NCBI GenBank assembly: GCA_963781725.1
Contig: CAWAGV010000001.1
Location: 1,426,001-1,490,000 of the forward strand
Direction: 5' to 3'
Origin: BOG-931 sp963781725
GTDB lineage: Bacteria; Pseudomonadota; Alphaproteobacteria; Rhizobiales; Xanthobacteraceae
DNA: 64,000 nucleotides
In this document: positions 17,574 to 26,991 of the stretch, piece by piece
How the letters are laid out: every line of letters starts with the position of its first letter
Position numbering within the stretch: the first letter of the stretch is position 1
Made by a program: the position numbers and the translations under genes
Notes under the pieces: generated by a model
Told to the model about the DNA's origin: nothing
What the model saw: the letters and a program-made list of their open reading frames with translations, nothing else
Databases searched by the model: none

Positions 17574-20500
17574 ATGAACGTCTCGGAACCCTTCATCCTT
17601 CGTCCGGTCGGCACCTCGCTGATGATGGTGGCGATCATGCTTTCCGGCATGGTCGCCTACACGTTCCTGCCGCTGTCGACGCTGCCCGAGGTCGACTATC
17701 CAACCATTCAGGTGCAGACGCTGTATCCGGGCGCCAGCCCGGAAGTGATGACATCGTCCGTGACGTCGCCGCTGGAGCGGCAGTTCGGCCAAATGCCGGG
17801 CTTGAACCAGATGACGTCGGCGAGCTCGGGCGGCGCCTCTGTCATCACGCTGCAATTCAGCCTCGATCTGAGCCTCGACATCGCCGAGCAGGAAGTCCAG
17901 GCCGCGATCAACGCCGCCGGCAACCTGCTGCCGGCCGATCTGCCGGCGCCGCCGATCTACGCCAAGGTCAATCCGGCCGACGCGCCGATCCTGTCGCTCG
18001 CCGTGACATCGAAGAGTATGCCGCTCACGGCGCTTGAGGACCTGTGCGAGACCAGTCTCGCGCAGAAAATTTCGCAATTGACCGGTGTCGGGCTGGTCAG
18101 CATCAGCGGCGGCCAGCGGCCCTCGGTGCGGCTGCAGGTCAATCCGCAAGCCCTGGCCGCCTACGGCATCGCCATCGACGACATCCGCACCACGATCGCC
18201 AACCTGAACGTCAACACGCCGAAGGGCAATTTCGACGGACCGGCGCAGGCCTCCACGATCAATGCCAACGACCAGCTCGCCAACACCGATCAATACCGCA
18301 ACCTGATCGTCGCCTACCGCGACGGCAGCCCGGTGCGGCTGTCCGATGTCGCCAAGATCGTCAGCGGGCCGGAAAACACCAAGCTCGGCGCATGGGCGAA
18401 CACCACGCCGGCGATCATCCTCAACGTCCAGCGGCAGCCGGGCGCCAACATCATCCAGGTCGTCGACCGCATCCAGACGCTGTTGCCGCAGATGCTGGTG
18501 TCGCTGCCCTCCGCCGTCGACGTCCAGATCCTGAGCGACCGCACCGTGACCATCCGCGCGTCGGTCGCCGACGTCGAATTCGAGCTTGGGCTTGCCGTTG
18601 TGCTGGTCGTGATCGTGATCTTCGTGTTCCTGCGCACGCTGCCGGGCACGATCATCCCGAGCCTTTCGGTGCCGTTATCGCTCGTCGGCACATTCGGCGC
18701 GATGTATCTGCTCGGGTTCAGCCTCGACAATCTTTCCCTGATGGCGCTGACCATCGCGACCGGCTTCGTCGTCGACGACGCCATCGTGATGATCGAGAAC
18801 ATCGCGCGCTTTGTGGAAGGCGGGATGGAGCCGCTGGAAGCCGCCTTGCGCGGTTCCGAGCAGATCGGCTTCACCATCATTTCGCTGACGATCTCGCTGA
18901 TTGCGGTGCTCATACCGCTGCTGTTCATGGGCGACGTGGTCGGCCGGCTATTCCACGAATTCGCCATTACGCTTGCGGTCACCATCGTTATTTCGGCGGT
19001 GGTTTCGCTGACCTTGGTGCCGATGATGTGCGCCAAGCTGATTCGGCACCGTCCGGATCACGAACGGAGCTGGTTCGATCTCAAGGCCGAGGGCGTTTTC
19101 AGCGCGACCATTGCGCTATACGGCCGCGCGCTGAACTGGATCCTCGACCGGCAACCGCTCACTTTGCTGGTGGCCTTGCTGACATTGGCGCTCACCGTTC
19201 TGCTCTATCTCGCGATCCCCAAGGGCTTCTTCCCGGTGCAGGACACCGGGATGATCCAGGCGATAACCGAAGCGTCGCAGAGCGTGTCCTATAGCGAAAT
19301 GGCGCGGCTGCAGAATCAGCTCGCCGAGGCGGTCCTCAAAGATGCCGACGTCGTGAACCTGAGCTCGGTCGTCGGCGTCGATGGCACCAACAGGACGCTC
19401 AACAGCGGCCGTTTCCTGATTTCGCTGACGCCGCACGATAATCGCAGCCTCACGGCCAGCCAGATCATCAAGCGCATACAGGGCGAAGTATCCGGCATCC
19501 CGGGCATAACGCTGTACATGCAGCCGGTGCAGGACCTGACCATCGATTCAACGGTCAATCGCGCGCCCTATAATTTCATTCTCGAAGACGCCAACGCCAC
19601 GGAATTCAATACCTGGGTGCCGAAACTGGTGCAGCAACTCAACCAGCTGCCGCAACTCACCGGCGTCGCCAGCGATTTGCAACAGCAGGGACTGTCGGTT
19701 TACCTGGTGATCGATCGCGCCACAGCGAGCCGCTTCGGCATTACGCCGGCCACGGTCGACAACGCGCTGTACGACGCGTTCGGCCAGCGCATCGTCTCGA
19801 CGATCTATACCCAATCGAACCAGTACCGCGTCATTCTCGAACTCGACCCGACGCTCCAGCAATCGCTCGACGGCCTTTCGTCGATTTATCTGCCGTCGTC
19901 ATCGTCTACGACCAACGGGCAGGTCCCACTCTCGGCAATCACCCATATCGAAAAACGGACCGGGCCTCTGGTCGTCACCCATTTTGGCCAGTTTCCTGCC
20001 ACCACGATCTCATTCAACACCGCGCCGGGCGCTTCGCTCGGAGATGCCGTCGACGCCATCGTGAAAGCCGAAGCGCAGGCCGGTTTGCCCAACAGCTTCA
20101 TCACGGCCTTCCAGGGCACTGCCGCGGCGTTTCAGTCGTCGCTGACCAATGAAATTTTCCTGATCATCGCCGCTATCGTCGCGATGTATATCGTGCTCGG
20201 CGTCCTTTACGAAAGCTTCGTGCACCCCGTCACAATTCTTTCGACCTTGCCGTCGGCGGGCGTTGGCGCGCTGCTGTCGCTGATCGCATTGCACTACGAT
20301 CTCGACGTCATCTCGATCATCGGAGTCATCCTGCTGATCGGCATCGTCAAGAAGAACGGCATCATGATGGTGGACTTCGCGCTCGAGGCGGAGCGCGTCG
20401 AGGGTTTGCCGCCGCGCGAAGCGATCTATCAGGCCTGCCTGTTGCGCTTCCGTCCGATCCTCATGACCACGATGGCAGCCATTCTCGGCGCGCTGCCGCT

Positions 20501-20693
20501 GATGCTCGGCGGCGGGACCGGATCGGAGTTGCGCCAGCCGCTCGGCGTTACCCTCGTCGGCGGCCTGATCGTCAGCCAGATGCTGACCCTGTTCACGACG
20601 CCGGTGATCTATCTCTACTTTGACCGGCTGGCGCTGCGCCTGTCCGGCGGACGGCGCGGCAATGCCGTGGCCACCGGCGAACCCGCGGAATGA
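17574..20693 (+). CDS. mdtB: RND efflux pump inner-membrane protein (MdtB-like)
   Basis: A 1039-residue proton-driven RND exporter. It opens with MNVSEPFILRPVGTSLMMVA and shows the GASPEVMTSSVTSPLE block. The TM4 proton-relay pair is seen in ATGFVVDDAIVMIENIAR, and the second-half motif GIVKKNGIMMVDFALE contains the TM10 Lys. Two repeats of six helices with two large periplasmic loops are expected. Length matches the family. The next gene overlaps its stop by four bases (ATGA), indicating coupled, equal synthesis as expected for an MdtB2C heterotrimer. Substrates of such pumps include bile salts, novobiocin and metal complexes; nothing here fixes the substrate. Confidence 0.9.
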   Translation: MNVSEPFILRPVGTSLMMVAIMLSGMVAYTFLPLSTLPEVDYPTIQVQTLYPGASPEVMTSSVTSPLERQFGQMPGLNQMTSASSGGASVITLQFSLDLSLDIAEQEVQAAINAAGNLLPADLPAPPIYAKVNPADAPILSLAVTSKSMPLTALEDLCETSLAQKISQLTGVGLVSISGGQRPSVRLQVNPQALAAYGIAIDDIRTTIANLNVNTPKGNFDGPAQASTINANDQLANTDQYRNLIVAYRDGSPVRLSDVAKIVSGPENTKLGAWANTTPAIILNVQRQPGANIIQVVDRIQTLLPQMLVSLPSAVDVQILSDRTVTIRASVADVEFELGLAVVLVVIVIFVFLRTLPGTIIPSLSVPLSLVGTFGAMYLLGFSLDNLSLMALTIATGFVVDDAIVMIENIARFVEGGMEPLEAALRGSEQIGFTIISLTISLIAVLIPLLFMGDVVGRLFHEFAITLAVTIVISAVVSLTLVPMMCAKLIRHRPDHERSWFDLKAEGVFSATIALYGRALNWILDRQPLTLLVALLTLALTVLLYLAIPKGFFPVQDTGMIQAITEASQSVSYSEMARLQNQLAEAVLKDADVVNLSSVVGVDGTNRTLNSGRFLISLTPHDNRSLTASQIIKRIQGEVSGIPGITLYMQPVQDLTIDSTVNRAPYNFILEDANATEFNTWVPKLVQQLNQLPQLTGVASDLQQQGLSVYLVIDRATASRFGITPATVDNALYDAFGQRIVSTIYTQSNQYRVILELDPTLQQSLDGLSSIYLPSSSSTTNGQVPLSAITHIEKRTGPLVVTHFGQFPATTISFNTAPGASLGDAVDAIVKAEAQAGLPNSFITAFQGTAAAFQSSLTNEIFLIIAAIVAMYIVLGVLYESFVHPVTILSTLPSAGVGALLSLIALHYDLDVISIIGVILLIGIVKKNGIMMVDFALEAERVEGLPPREAIYQACLLRFRPILMTTMAAILGALPLMLGGGTGSELRQPLGVTLVGGLIVSQMLTLFTTPVIYLYFDRLALRLSGGRRGNAVATGEPAE

Positions 20694-23600
20694 ATATCTC
20701 CGCACCCTTCATCGCGCGGCCGGTCGCGACAACGCTACTGACCCTCGGCATCGCATTGGCCGGCATCCTGGCGTTCTCGAAGTTGCCGGTCTCGCCGCTG
20801 CCGCAGGTCGATTATCCGACAATTTCGGTCAGCGCTTCGCTTCCAGGCGCCAGCCCGGAGACCGTGGCGACAAGCGTGGCCGCGCCGCTCGAGCGCCATC
20901 TCGGCCAGATCGCCAACGTGACGGAAATGACGTCGAACAGCGGCATCGGTTCGGCCCGCATCACGTTGCAATTCGACCTCAACCGCGACATCGACGGCGC
21001 GGCGCGCGACGTGCAGGCCGCCATCGTCGCCGCCCGCGCCGATCTTCCGGCCAACCTGAAAAGCAATCCGACCTATCGCAAGGTCAATCCTGCCGATGCG
21101 CCGATCCTCATTCTGGCCATGACGTCGAAGACGCTGACGCAAGGCCAGATGTATGACGCAGCCAGCAACGTGTTCCAGCAGCAGCTTTCGCAGATCACCG
21201 GCATCGGGCAGGTCATCATCGGCGGATCGGCGCTGCCGGCGGTGCGCGTCGAGCTCAACCCGCAGGCACTCTACAATTACGGCATCGGCCTTGAGGACGT
21301 GCGCGCGGCGCTGGCCTCCGCCAATGCCAACAGCCCGAAAGGTACCGTCGACGACGGCAATCAGCGGTATCAGGTTTATACCAACGACCAGTCCACGCAG
21401 GCCGCCGACTACCGGCCGCTGGTGATCGCCTATCGCAACGGGGCCGCAATCAAGCTTTCCGACGTCGCCGCCGTGAACAACTCCGTCGAGGATTTGCGCA
21501 ACCTCGGCCTCGCTAACGGCAACCCGTCGGTGCTGATCATCATTTTCCGGCAGCCCGGCGCCAACATCATCGACACCATCGATCAGGTGAAAGCCGAATT
21601 GCCGCATTTGCAGGCGGCAATGCCGGCCGACGTCAACGTGTCCATCGCCATCGATCGCAGCACCACGATCCGGCAATCGCTTCACGATACGGAAATGACG
21701 CTGGTAATCGCGATCATCCTGGTCATCATCGTCGTCTTTCTATTCCTGCGCAGCTTCCGGGCGACGCTTATTCCCGGCGTCGCCGTGCCGATCTCGATCC
21801 TCGGCACCTTTGGCGGCATGTATCTGCTCGGTTACAGCCTCGACATCCTTTCATTGATGGCGCTGACCATCGCCACGGGGTTCGTGGTCGACGACGCCAT
21901 TGTCGTCCTGGAAAATATTTCGCGGCATCTGGAATCCGGGATGCCCCGCATGCGGGCGGCACTGCTCGGCGCGCAGGAAGTCGGCTTCACCGTACTGTCG
22001 ATCAGCCTGTCGCTGATCGCCGTCTTTGTTCCGATCCTGCTGATGGGCGGGATTCTGGGACGGCTGTTCCGGGAATTCACCATCACGCTTTCGCTCGCGA
22101 TCCTGATCTCGCTGGCGATCTCGCTCAGCACGACCCCGATGATGTGCGCGATCTTCCTGCGCCCGCGCGAGCGGGACGAAACGCAGGACGGCACGCGCCG
22201 GACCACTATTTTTGACCGCGTGCTGCGCGGCTACGAGCACACACTCGGCTGGGCGCTGCGCCACAGCGGCTTGGTGATGATGATTTTTCTCGGCGCGATC
22301 GCCCTGAACGTCGTGCTGTTCGTCATCGTGCCAAAAGGCTTCTTTCCGACCGAAGACACCGGCCGGCTGGTCGGCGCGCTGCAAGCCGACCAGAGCGTGT
22401 CGTTCCAGGCGATGTCCAAGAAGCTGCGGCAGATGATGGCCATCGTGCAGGCCGATCCGGCCGTGCAAACCGTGGTCGGTTACACCGGCACCGGCGGCGG
22501 CGGATTTGGTACGATCAATACCGGCTCGGTGTTCGTGTCGCTCGTGCCGATCGAGCAGCGGCCGTCCATTGACGCGGTGATCGCGCGGTTGAGGCCGAAG
22601 CTGGCGCAGGTTCCGGGCGGCCGGCTGTTTCTCAATGCCGTGCAGGATATCCGTGCCGGCGGCCGCCAGAGCAATTCGTCCTACCAATACACCTTGCAAT
22701 CGGACAGCGCCGACGATCTGTTCAATTGGTCGCCCAAGCTCGTTCAGGCGCTTGAACACAGTTCCGTGCTGGCGGACGTGAATTCCGACCAGCAGCAGAA
22801 GGGGCTGGAGACCGATCTGGTCATCGACCGCGATATGGCTTCACGCCTCGGCGTTACGCCAGCGCAAATCGACAACACGCTGTATGACGCATTCGGGCAG
22901 CGCCAGGTATCGGTGATCTACAGTGCGATCAATCAGTACCATGTCGTGATGGAGATCGACCCGCGCTACACCCAGTTCCCGGCATCGCTTAAAGACGTCT
23001 ATGTGGCGACGTCCGGCGGCGGCGCCTCCGGGTCCGCGACATCCAATTTTCCCGGGGGAACCGTCACCGGACCGAGCGCGGCAAACACATCCGAACCGAC
23101 AAGCGCAACCGCCGCGGCGACGGCAAACAATAATTCCGCACGCAACGCCGCGATCAATTCGCTCGCAACCGGCGGAAAAGGCAACACGTCATCGGGCGCC
23201 GCGGTCAGTACGACCAAGGAAACGATGATCCCGCTCGCCGCGGTCAGTCATTATCAGCCCGGCACCACACCGCTGGCCGTCAACCACCAGGGACTGTTCG
23301 TGGCGTCGACTATTTCCTTCAACCTGACCGAGGGCTCGTCACTCGGCGAAGCCGCCGCCGAAATCAACCAGGCGGTCAACACGATCCATATGCCGGTGAC
23401 CATTCACGGCAGCCTGGCCGGCACCGCGCAGGTCTTTCAACAATCGCTCAATAACGAACCGGTGCTGATCGCCGCGGCGATCGCAGCGGTCTACATTCTG
23501 CTCGGCGTGCTCTACGAAAGCTACATCCACCCGATCACCATTCTCTCGACCTTGCCGTCGGCCGGCGTCGGCGCCTTGCTCGCTTTGATGCTGTTTCGCA

Positions 23601-24001
23601 CCGAATTCGACATCATCGGAATGATCGGCGTGATCCTGCTGATCGGCATCGTCAAGAAAAATGCCATCATGATGATCGACTTCGCAATCGAAGCGCAGCG
23701 CGAGGGCCTGAGCCCGTCGCAGGCCATCTTCAAGGCGAGCCTGCTGCGTTTCCGCCCGATCATGATGACGACGTCGGCGGCGATCCTCGGCGCGGTGCCG
23801 CTGGCGGTCAGCTTCGGTAATGGCAGCGAAATTCGCAGACCGCTCGGCATCTCGATCATGGGCGGACTGATGATCAGTCAGTTGCTCACGCTCTACACCA
23901 CGCCGGTCCTCTATCTGTACATGGACCGGCTGGGCTCATGGTCGTTGCGGCAGCGGCAGCGGTTGCTTCCGGGCCTCTACGGCCCCGCCCCGGCCGAATA
24001 A
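20690..24001 (+). CDS. mdtC: RND efflux pump inner-membrane protein (MdtC-like) with insertion
   Basis: A 1103-residue paralogue of the preceding pump, starting MNISAPFIARPVATTLLTLG. The proton-relay segment is ATGFVVDDAIVVLENISRH, and GIVKKNAIMMIDFAIE marks TM10. It is about 70 residues longer than its partner because of a Ser/Thr/Ala/Asn/Gly-rich insert at roughly residues 773-843 (23008-23220), between KDVYVATSGG and KETMIPLAAVSHY. By analogy with AcrB this site is a periplasmic loop of the docking region that faces the outer membrane channel or adaptor. The frame is intact through the insert. The stop is followed 6 bases later by a convergent gene. Confidence 0.9.
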   Translation: MNISAPFIARPVATTLLTLGIALAGILAFSKLPVSPLPQVDYPTISVSASLPGASPETVATSVAAPLERHLGQIANVTEMTSNSGIGSARITLQFDLNRDIDGAARDVQAAIVAARADLPANLKSNPTYRKVNPADAPILILAMTSKTLTQGQMYDAASNVFQQQLSQITGIGQVIIGGSALPAVRVELNPQALYNYGIGLEDVRAALASANANSPKGTVDDGNQRYQVYTNDQSTQAADYRPLVIAYRNGAAIKLSDVAAVNNSVEDLRNLGLANGNPSVLIIIFRQPGANIIDTIDQVKAELPHLQAAMPADVNVSIAIDRSTTIRQSLHDTEMTLVIAIILVIIVVFLFLRSFRATLIPGVAVPISILGTFGGMYLLGYSLDILSLMALTIATGFVVDDAIVVLENISRHLESGMPRMRAALLGAQEVGFTVLSISLSLIAVFVPILLMGGILGRLFREFTITLSLAILISLAISLSTTPMMCAIFLRPRERDETQDGTRRTTIFDRVLRGYEHTLGWALRHSGLVMMIFLGAIALNVVLFVIVPKGFFPTEDTGRLVGALQADQSVSFQAMSKKLRQMMAIVQADPAVQTVVGYTGTGGGGFGTINTGSVFVSLVPIEQRPSIDAVIARLRPKLAQVPGGRLFLNAVQDIRAGGRQSNSSYQYTLQSDSADDLFNWSPKLVQALEHSSVLADVNSDQQQKGLETDLVIDRDMASRLGVTPAQIDNTLYDAFGQRQVSVIYSAINQYHVVMEIDPRYTQFPASLKDVYVATSGGGASGSATSNFPGGTVTGPSAANTSEPTSATAAATANNNSARNAAINSLATGGKGNTSSGAAVSTTKETMIPLAAVSHYQPGTTPLAVNHQGLFVASTISFNLTEGSSLGEAAAEINQAVNTIHMPVTIHGSLAGTAQVFQQSLNNEPVLIAAAIAAVYILLGVLYESYIHPITILSTLPSAGVGALLALMLFRTEFDIIGMIGVILLIGIVKKNAIMMIDFAIEAQREGLSPSQAIFKASLLRFRPIMMTTSAAILGAVPLAVSFGNGSEIRRPLGISIMGGLMISQLLTLYTTPVLYLYMDRLGSWSLRQRQRLLPGLYGPAPAE

Positions 24002-24007
24002 ATCTGA

Positions 24008-24316
24008 TCAGCGGATATTGATGGCCTTGCGCGTATAGCAGCACGGCGTCGGCCAGTCCCACTGCGGCGGGCCTAACGTTCTACGCAACGCACGGATCTC
24101 GGCGCGCGCCGCCGTGATCTGAGGACCTTTGACGGCTTCGTCGACGTCCGGATTGGCTTCGAACAGCGCGATCAGCTCGTTGCGCTGGTAAATCGCATCG
24201 CGCGTGCACCAATAGCAGTTGTCGGCAGCCTGCCAGGCGTCCCCTGCCCGCACCGGCGAAGCGATTGCGCTGACCGCCAGCAATGCGCAGAGCGATAGCA
24301 ACCGTCCCCTAGCCAT
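24008..24316 (-). CDS. Exported Cys-containing protein of unknown function
   Basis: A 102-residue protein whose first 24 residues (MARGRLLSLCALLAVSAI to SPVRAG) form a signal peptide. The mature part contains CYWC near its start and CCYTR near its end, suggesting disulfides or metal binding in the periplasm, and a helical middle (PQITAARAEIRALRRTLG). The CxxC is not in a thioredoxin setting. The ATG at 24316 is chosen because AGGAG precedes it and the signal peptide begins there; the longer frame to 24445 runs into the promoter of the divergent ThDP enzyme. I do not recognise the family. Confidence 0.6.
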   Translation of the reverse strand: MARGRLLSLCALLAVSAIASPVRAGDAWQAADNCYWCTRDAIYQRNELIALFEANPDVDEAVKGPQITAARAEIRALRRTLGPPQWDWPTPCCYTRKAINIR

Positions 24317-24398
24317 GCTCGTGCTCCTATGCCGGCGTGATATAGTGCCGAAGACTTTCATCGTTTGAACGATAAAACAAGTCAGGGATGGCACGCTC

Positions 24399-26036
24399 AT
24401 GAATGGCGCGGAAGTTATTGCCGAAATTCTCAAACGGGAAGGCACGGAATTTCTGTCCTGCTATCCGCGCAACCAGGTGATCGAGCCGTGCGCGGCACTC
24501 GATATCCGCCCGATCCTTTGCCGGCAGGAACGCGTCGGCGTCGGCATCGCCGACGGCTACAGCCGCATCAAGCGCGGCAAGCGCAACGGCGTGTTTGCGG
24601 CTCAAGCGGGCCCCGGAATCGAGAATGCATTTCCCGGTATCGCCCAGGCTTACGCCGAGAATGTGCCGATCCTGATTGTTTCCGGCGGCATGCCGCTGGC
24701 GAAGCAATATGTCCGGCCGGCTTTCCGCGCCGCCGATGTCTATCGGGCGGTGACGAAATGGTCGGCGCTCGCCCATAACGTCCAGGAACTGCCGGACCTG
24801 ATGCGGCGCGCCTATCAGGCCATGCGCGCCGGCAAAGCCGGTCCCGTGCTGATCGAAGTGCCGGATGAAATCTCCGAGGCGGAGTTCAAAGGTCCGCTGA
24901 ACTATCAGCCGGTGCCTGTACTGCGCGCCGCCCCGGATCCGGCGGCGATCAAAAAGGCGGTTGAGATGCTGCTTTCGGCAAAGAACCCGCTGCTATGGGC
25001 CGGCCAGGGGGTGCACTACGCCGAAGCCGGCGACCAGCTTGCGGCCCTTGCCGAATTGCTGCCGGCGCCCGTCGTTGCCACCAATCCCGGCAAGAGCGCC
25101 ATTCCGGACAGTCATCCGCTCGCGCTCGGCGGGGCGACGCGTTCGCGCTCCAAACCATTCGCCGACTTCCTCAAGAAGTCCGACGTCATCATGGCGGTCG
25201 GGTCGAGCCTTACGGTCACGAATTTCGGGCCCGGCGTGCCGGCCGGGAAGACGATCATTCATTCCACCAACGATGCCGGCGACATCAACAAGGAATACCG
25301 CGCCGATCACGCGATCGTGGGTGACGCCGCCCTCGTGATCGAGGCGATGATTGCCGAGGTTGCCAAACAGAAAGGCCCCGGCGGCGGCAATGCGCTGAAT
25401 TCTCTCAAAGAGGAAGTTGCCGCCGGCAAGAAAGCCTGGCTCGAGGAATGGTCAAAATTCCTCAATTCGGATGAGACGCCGCTCAATCAGTATCGCGTGA
25501 TCCGCGACATGATGCGCACGCTCGACCGCGACAACGTCATCATGACGCACGATTCCGGAAGCCCGCGCGAGCAGATGATCCCGTTCTGGGAAACAACCAG
25601 GGCCGGTTCCTATATGGGCTGGGGTAAATCAACCCAGCTCGGCTACGGCCTCGGCATCACGCTGGGCGCGAAACTCGCCGAACCGAAGAAGCTGTGCATC
25701 AACGTGATGGGCGATGCTTCGTTCGGCATGACCGGCATGGATATCGAAACGGCCTCGCGCAACAAGATCGCCATCCTGACCGTGGTGTTCAACAACGGCG
25801 TGATGGGCGCTGAACGCGACGTGCTGAAGATTTCCGACGACAAGTACGGCGCGATGACCGTCGGCGGCAATTACAAGAAGGTTGCGGAAGGGCTCAACGT
25901 GCCGGCGACGCGGGTGGAAAAGCCGGGCGATATAGTCGGCGCGATCAAGGAAGCGGTCGGCGTCACCGAAAAGGGCTCGCCCTTCCTGCTTGAGTTCGTG
26001 GTCAAGGAAGGCCGCGACTTCTCGCGTTACGCCTGA
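24399..26036 (+). CDS. Thiamine-diphosphate-dependent enzyme, acetolactate-synthase-like
   Basis: A 545-residue three-domain ThDP enzyme of the acetolactate synthase / benzoylformate decarboxylase / oxalyl-CoA decarboxylase group. The N-terminal PYR domain carries the cofactor-activating Glu in CRQERVGVGIADGYSRI. The middle domain is near NPLLWAGQGVHYAEA, and the C-terminal PP domain shows the GDAS...N ThDP motif (MGDASFGMTGMDIETA, then VFNNGVMG). The acetolactate synthase FAD role cannot be read, and no regulatory subunit gene is adjacent, so branched-chain synthesis is unlikely. The tightly linked RidA gene (29 bases downstream) suggests that the pathway makes a reactive imine or enamine. 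The substrate is unknown. Confidence 0.85.
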   Translation: MNGAEVIAEILKREGTEFLSCYPRNQVIEPCAALDIRPILCRQERVGVGIADGYSRIKRGKRNGVFAAQAGPGIENAFPGIAQAYAENVPILIVSGGMPLAKQYVRPAFRAADVYRAVTKWSALAHNVQELPDLMRRAYQAMRAGKAGPVLIEVPDEISEAEFKGPLNYQPVPVLRAAPDPAAIKKAVEMLLSAKNPLLWAGQGVHYAEAGDQLAALAELLPAPVVATNPGKSAIPDSHPLALGGATRSRSKPFADFLKKSDVIMAVGSSLTVTNFGPGVPAGKTIIHSTNDAGDINKEYRADHAIVGDAALVIEAMIAEVAKQKGPGGGNALNSLKEEVAAGKKAWLEEWSKFLNSDETPLNQYRVIRDMMRTLDRDNVIMTHDSGSPREQMIPFWETTRAGSYMGWGKSTQLGYGLGITLGAKLAEPKKLCINVMGDASFGMTGMDIETASRNKIAILTVVFNNGVMGAERDVLKISDDKYGAMTVGGNYKKVAEGLNVPATRVEKPGDIVGAIKEAVGVTEKGSPFLLEFVVKEGRDFSRYA

Positions 26037-26065
26037 AGGAAAACGACTTATCCGGGAGAACAGCC

Positions 26066-26470
26066 GTGGCCAACATCAAGATCTTCAATCCGCCGGGACT
26101 GGCGAAGCCAGCGGGGACCTACAGCCAGATCGCCCACGCCAAGACGCAAGAAGTCGTATTTATCGCCGGGCAAGTGCCGACGGACGCATCCGGCGCCATC
26201 GTCGGCAAAGGCAATTTTGAAGCGCAATGCGCGCAGACCTTCGCGAACATCCACACCGCGCTTCGTGCGGTCGGCGCCGACTGGCAAAACGTCGTGCAGT
26301 TCACCAGCTTTCTGGTGCGTGCGGAGGATGCTGCGGCGTTCCGCGCCTATCGCAGCCGAGAATTTCCGAAACTGTTTCCCGGCGGGCCACCGCCGAATAC
26401 GCTGCTCATTATCAGCCGCCTGGCGGATCTGGATTATCTGCTCGAAGTGCAGACGATCGCCGCTCTTTAA
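26066..26470 (+). CDS. RidA family reactive imine deaminase
   Basis: A 134-residue RidA/YjgF/YER057c/UK114 protein. Family marks are AGTYSQIAHAK, VFIAGQVPTDASG, FANIHTALRAVGADWQNVVQFTSFL and the closing PPNTLLIISRLADLDYLLEVQTIAAL (parts shown); the Arg of the ISRL stretch fits the substrate-carboxylate-binding position. RidA hydrolyses enamine/imine intermediates to keto acids and ammonia. It begins with GTG after GGGAGA, 29 bases behind the ThDP enzyme, and is probably cotranscribed. The stop overlaps the convergent marR gene by four bases. Confidence 0.85.
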   Translation: MANIKIFNPPGLAKPAGTYSQIAHAKTQEVVFIAGQVPTDASGAIVGKGNFEAQCAQTFANIHTALRAVGADWQNVVQFTSFLVRAEDAAAFRAYRSREFPKLFPGGPPPNTLLIISRLADLDYLLEVQTIAAL

Positions 26471-26922
26471 GCCGCCGTCAGTTCGCGCGACGCCACGTCT
26501 TCCAGCAAGACACGCAATGCCCTGGCGCGGCGCCGGCCAAAGGCGCGCTCGAAGTTTTCCTGCGCTTCTGTCCACGCCTTCTGCGCGGCGTGGAAACGTG
26601 CGGTCCCGGAAGGCGTGAGGCGTAATTCCTTGCGGCGGCGATCCGACTTGCCCGGCCCGATCGCCACCAGACCGTCGCGTTGCAACGGGCGGATATTCCG
26701 CCCGAGCGTCGTCCGGTCCATCACCAGCTCGGCAGCGAGCGCGTTGATCGTCATCGATCCCTTGCGGTTCAGCCTTGCAAGAATCGAATACTGGGTCGCG
26801 CGTAGACCGGCAGGCATCAGGAATTGATCGTAAAACTGCGTGACGTGGCGCGTCGCCTGGCGAAGCGCCAGGCAGTTGCAGGCAGCCGGATTTGTCGAAA
26901 TAGCGGGCATAGCGGCCTTCAT
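26467..26922 (-). CDS. MarR-family transcriptional regulator
   Basis: A 151-residue winged helix-turn-helix repressor. The recognition region is MTINALAAELVMDRTTLGRNI and the wing is GPGKSDRRRKELRLTPSG. Two Cys (C15, C17 in AACNCLALRQATRHV) lie where OhrR-type regulators place their peroxide-sensing Cys, so redox sensing is possible. It is divergent from a MATE exporter; the 69-base gap holds a palindrome that fits its operator, so it most likely represses both genes until a toxic ligand or oxidant binds. Confidence 0.85.
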   Translation of the reverse strand: MKAAMPAISTNPAACNCLALRQATRHVTQFYDQFLMPAGLRATQYSILARLNRKGSMTINALAAELVMDRTTLGRNIRPLQRDGLVAIGPGKSDRRRKELRLTPSGTARFHAAQKAWTEAQENFERAFGRRRARALRVLLEDVASRELTAA

Positions 26923-26939
26923 TGCAGCCTTCTTGGCTT

Positions 26940-26965
26940 GATATAGGTGTATATACTCCTATATC
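26940..26965. promoter_or_regulatory. MarR operator in the marR/MATE divergent promoter
   Basis: The inverted repeat GATATAGG-N10-CCTATATC is perfect, and the central GTATATAC (26949-26956) is itself a palindrome. It is the only AT-rich stretch here and contains -10-like sequences on both strands, so a bound MarR dimer would block both promoters. Confidence 0.75.
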
Positions 26966-26991
26966 GTTTCAGCCTCAAGACGGTGCCCGCC

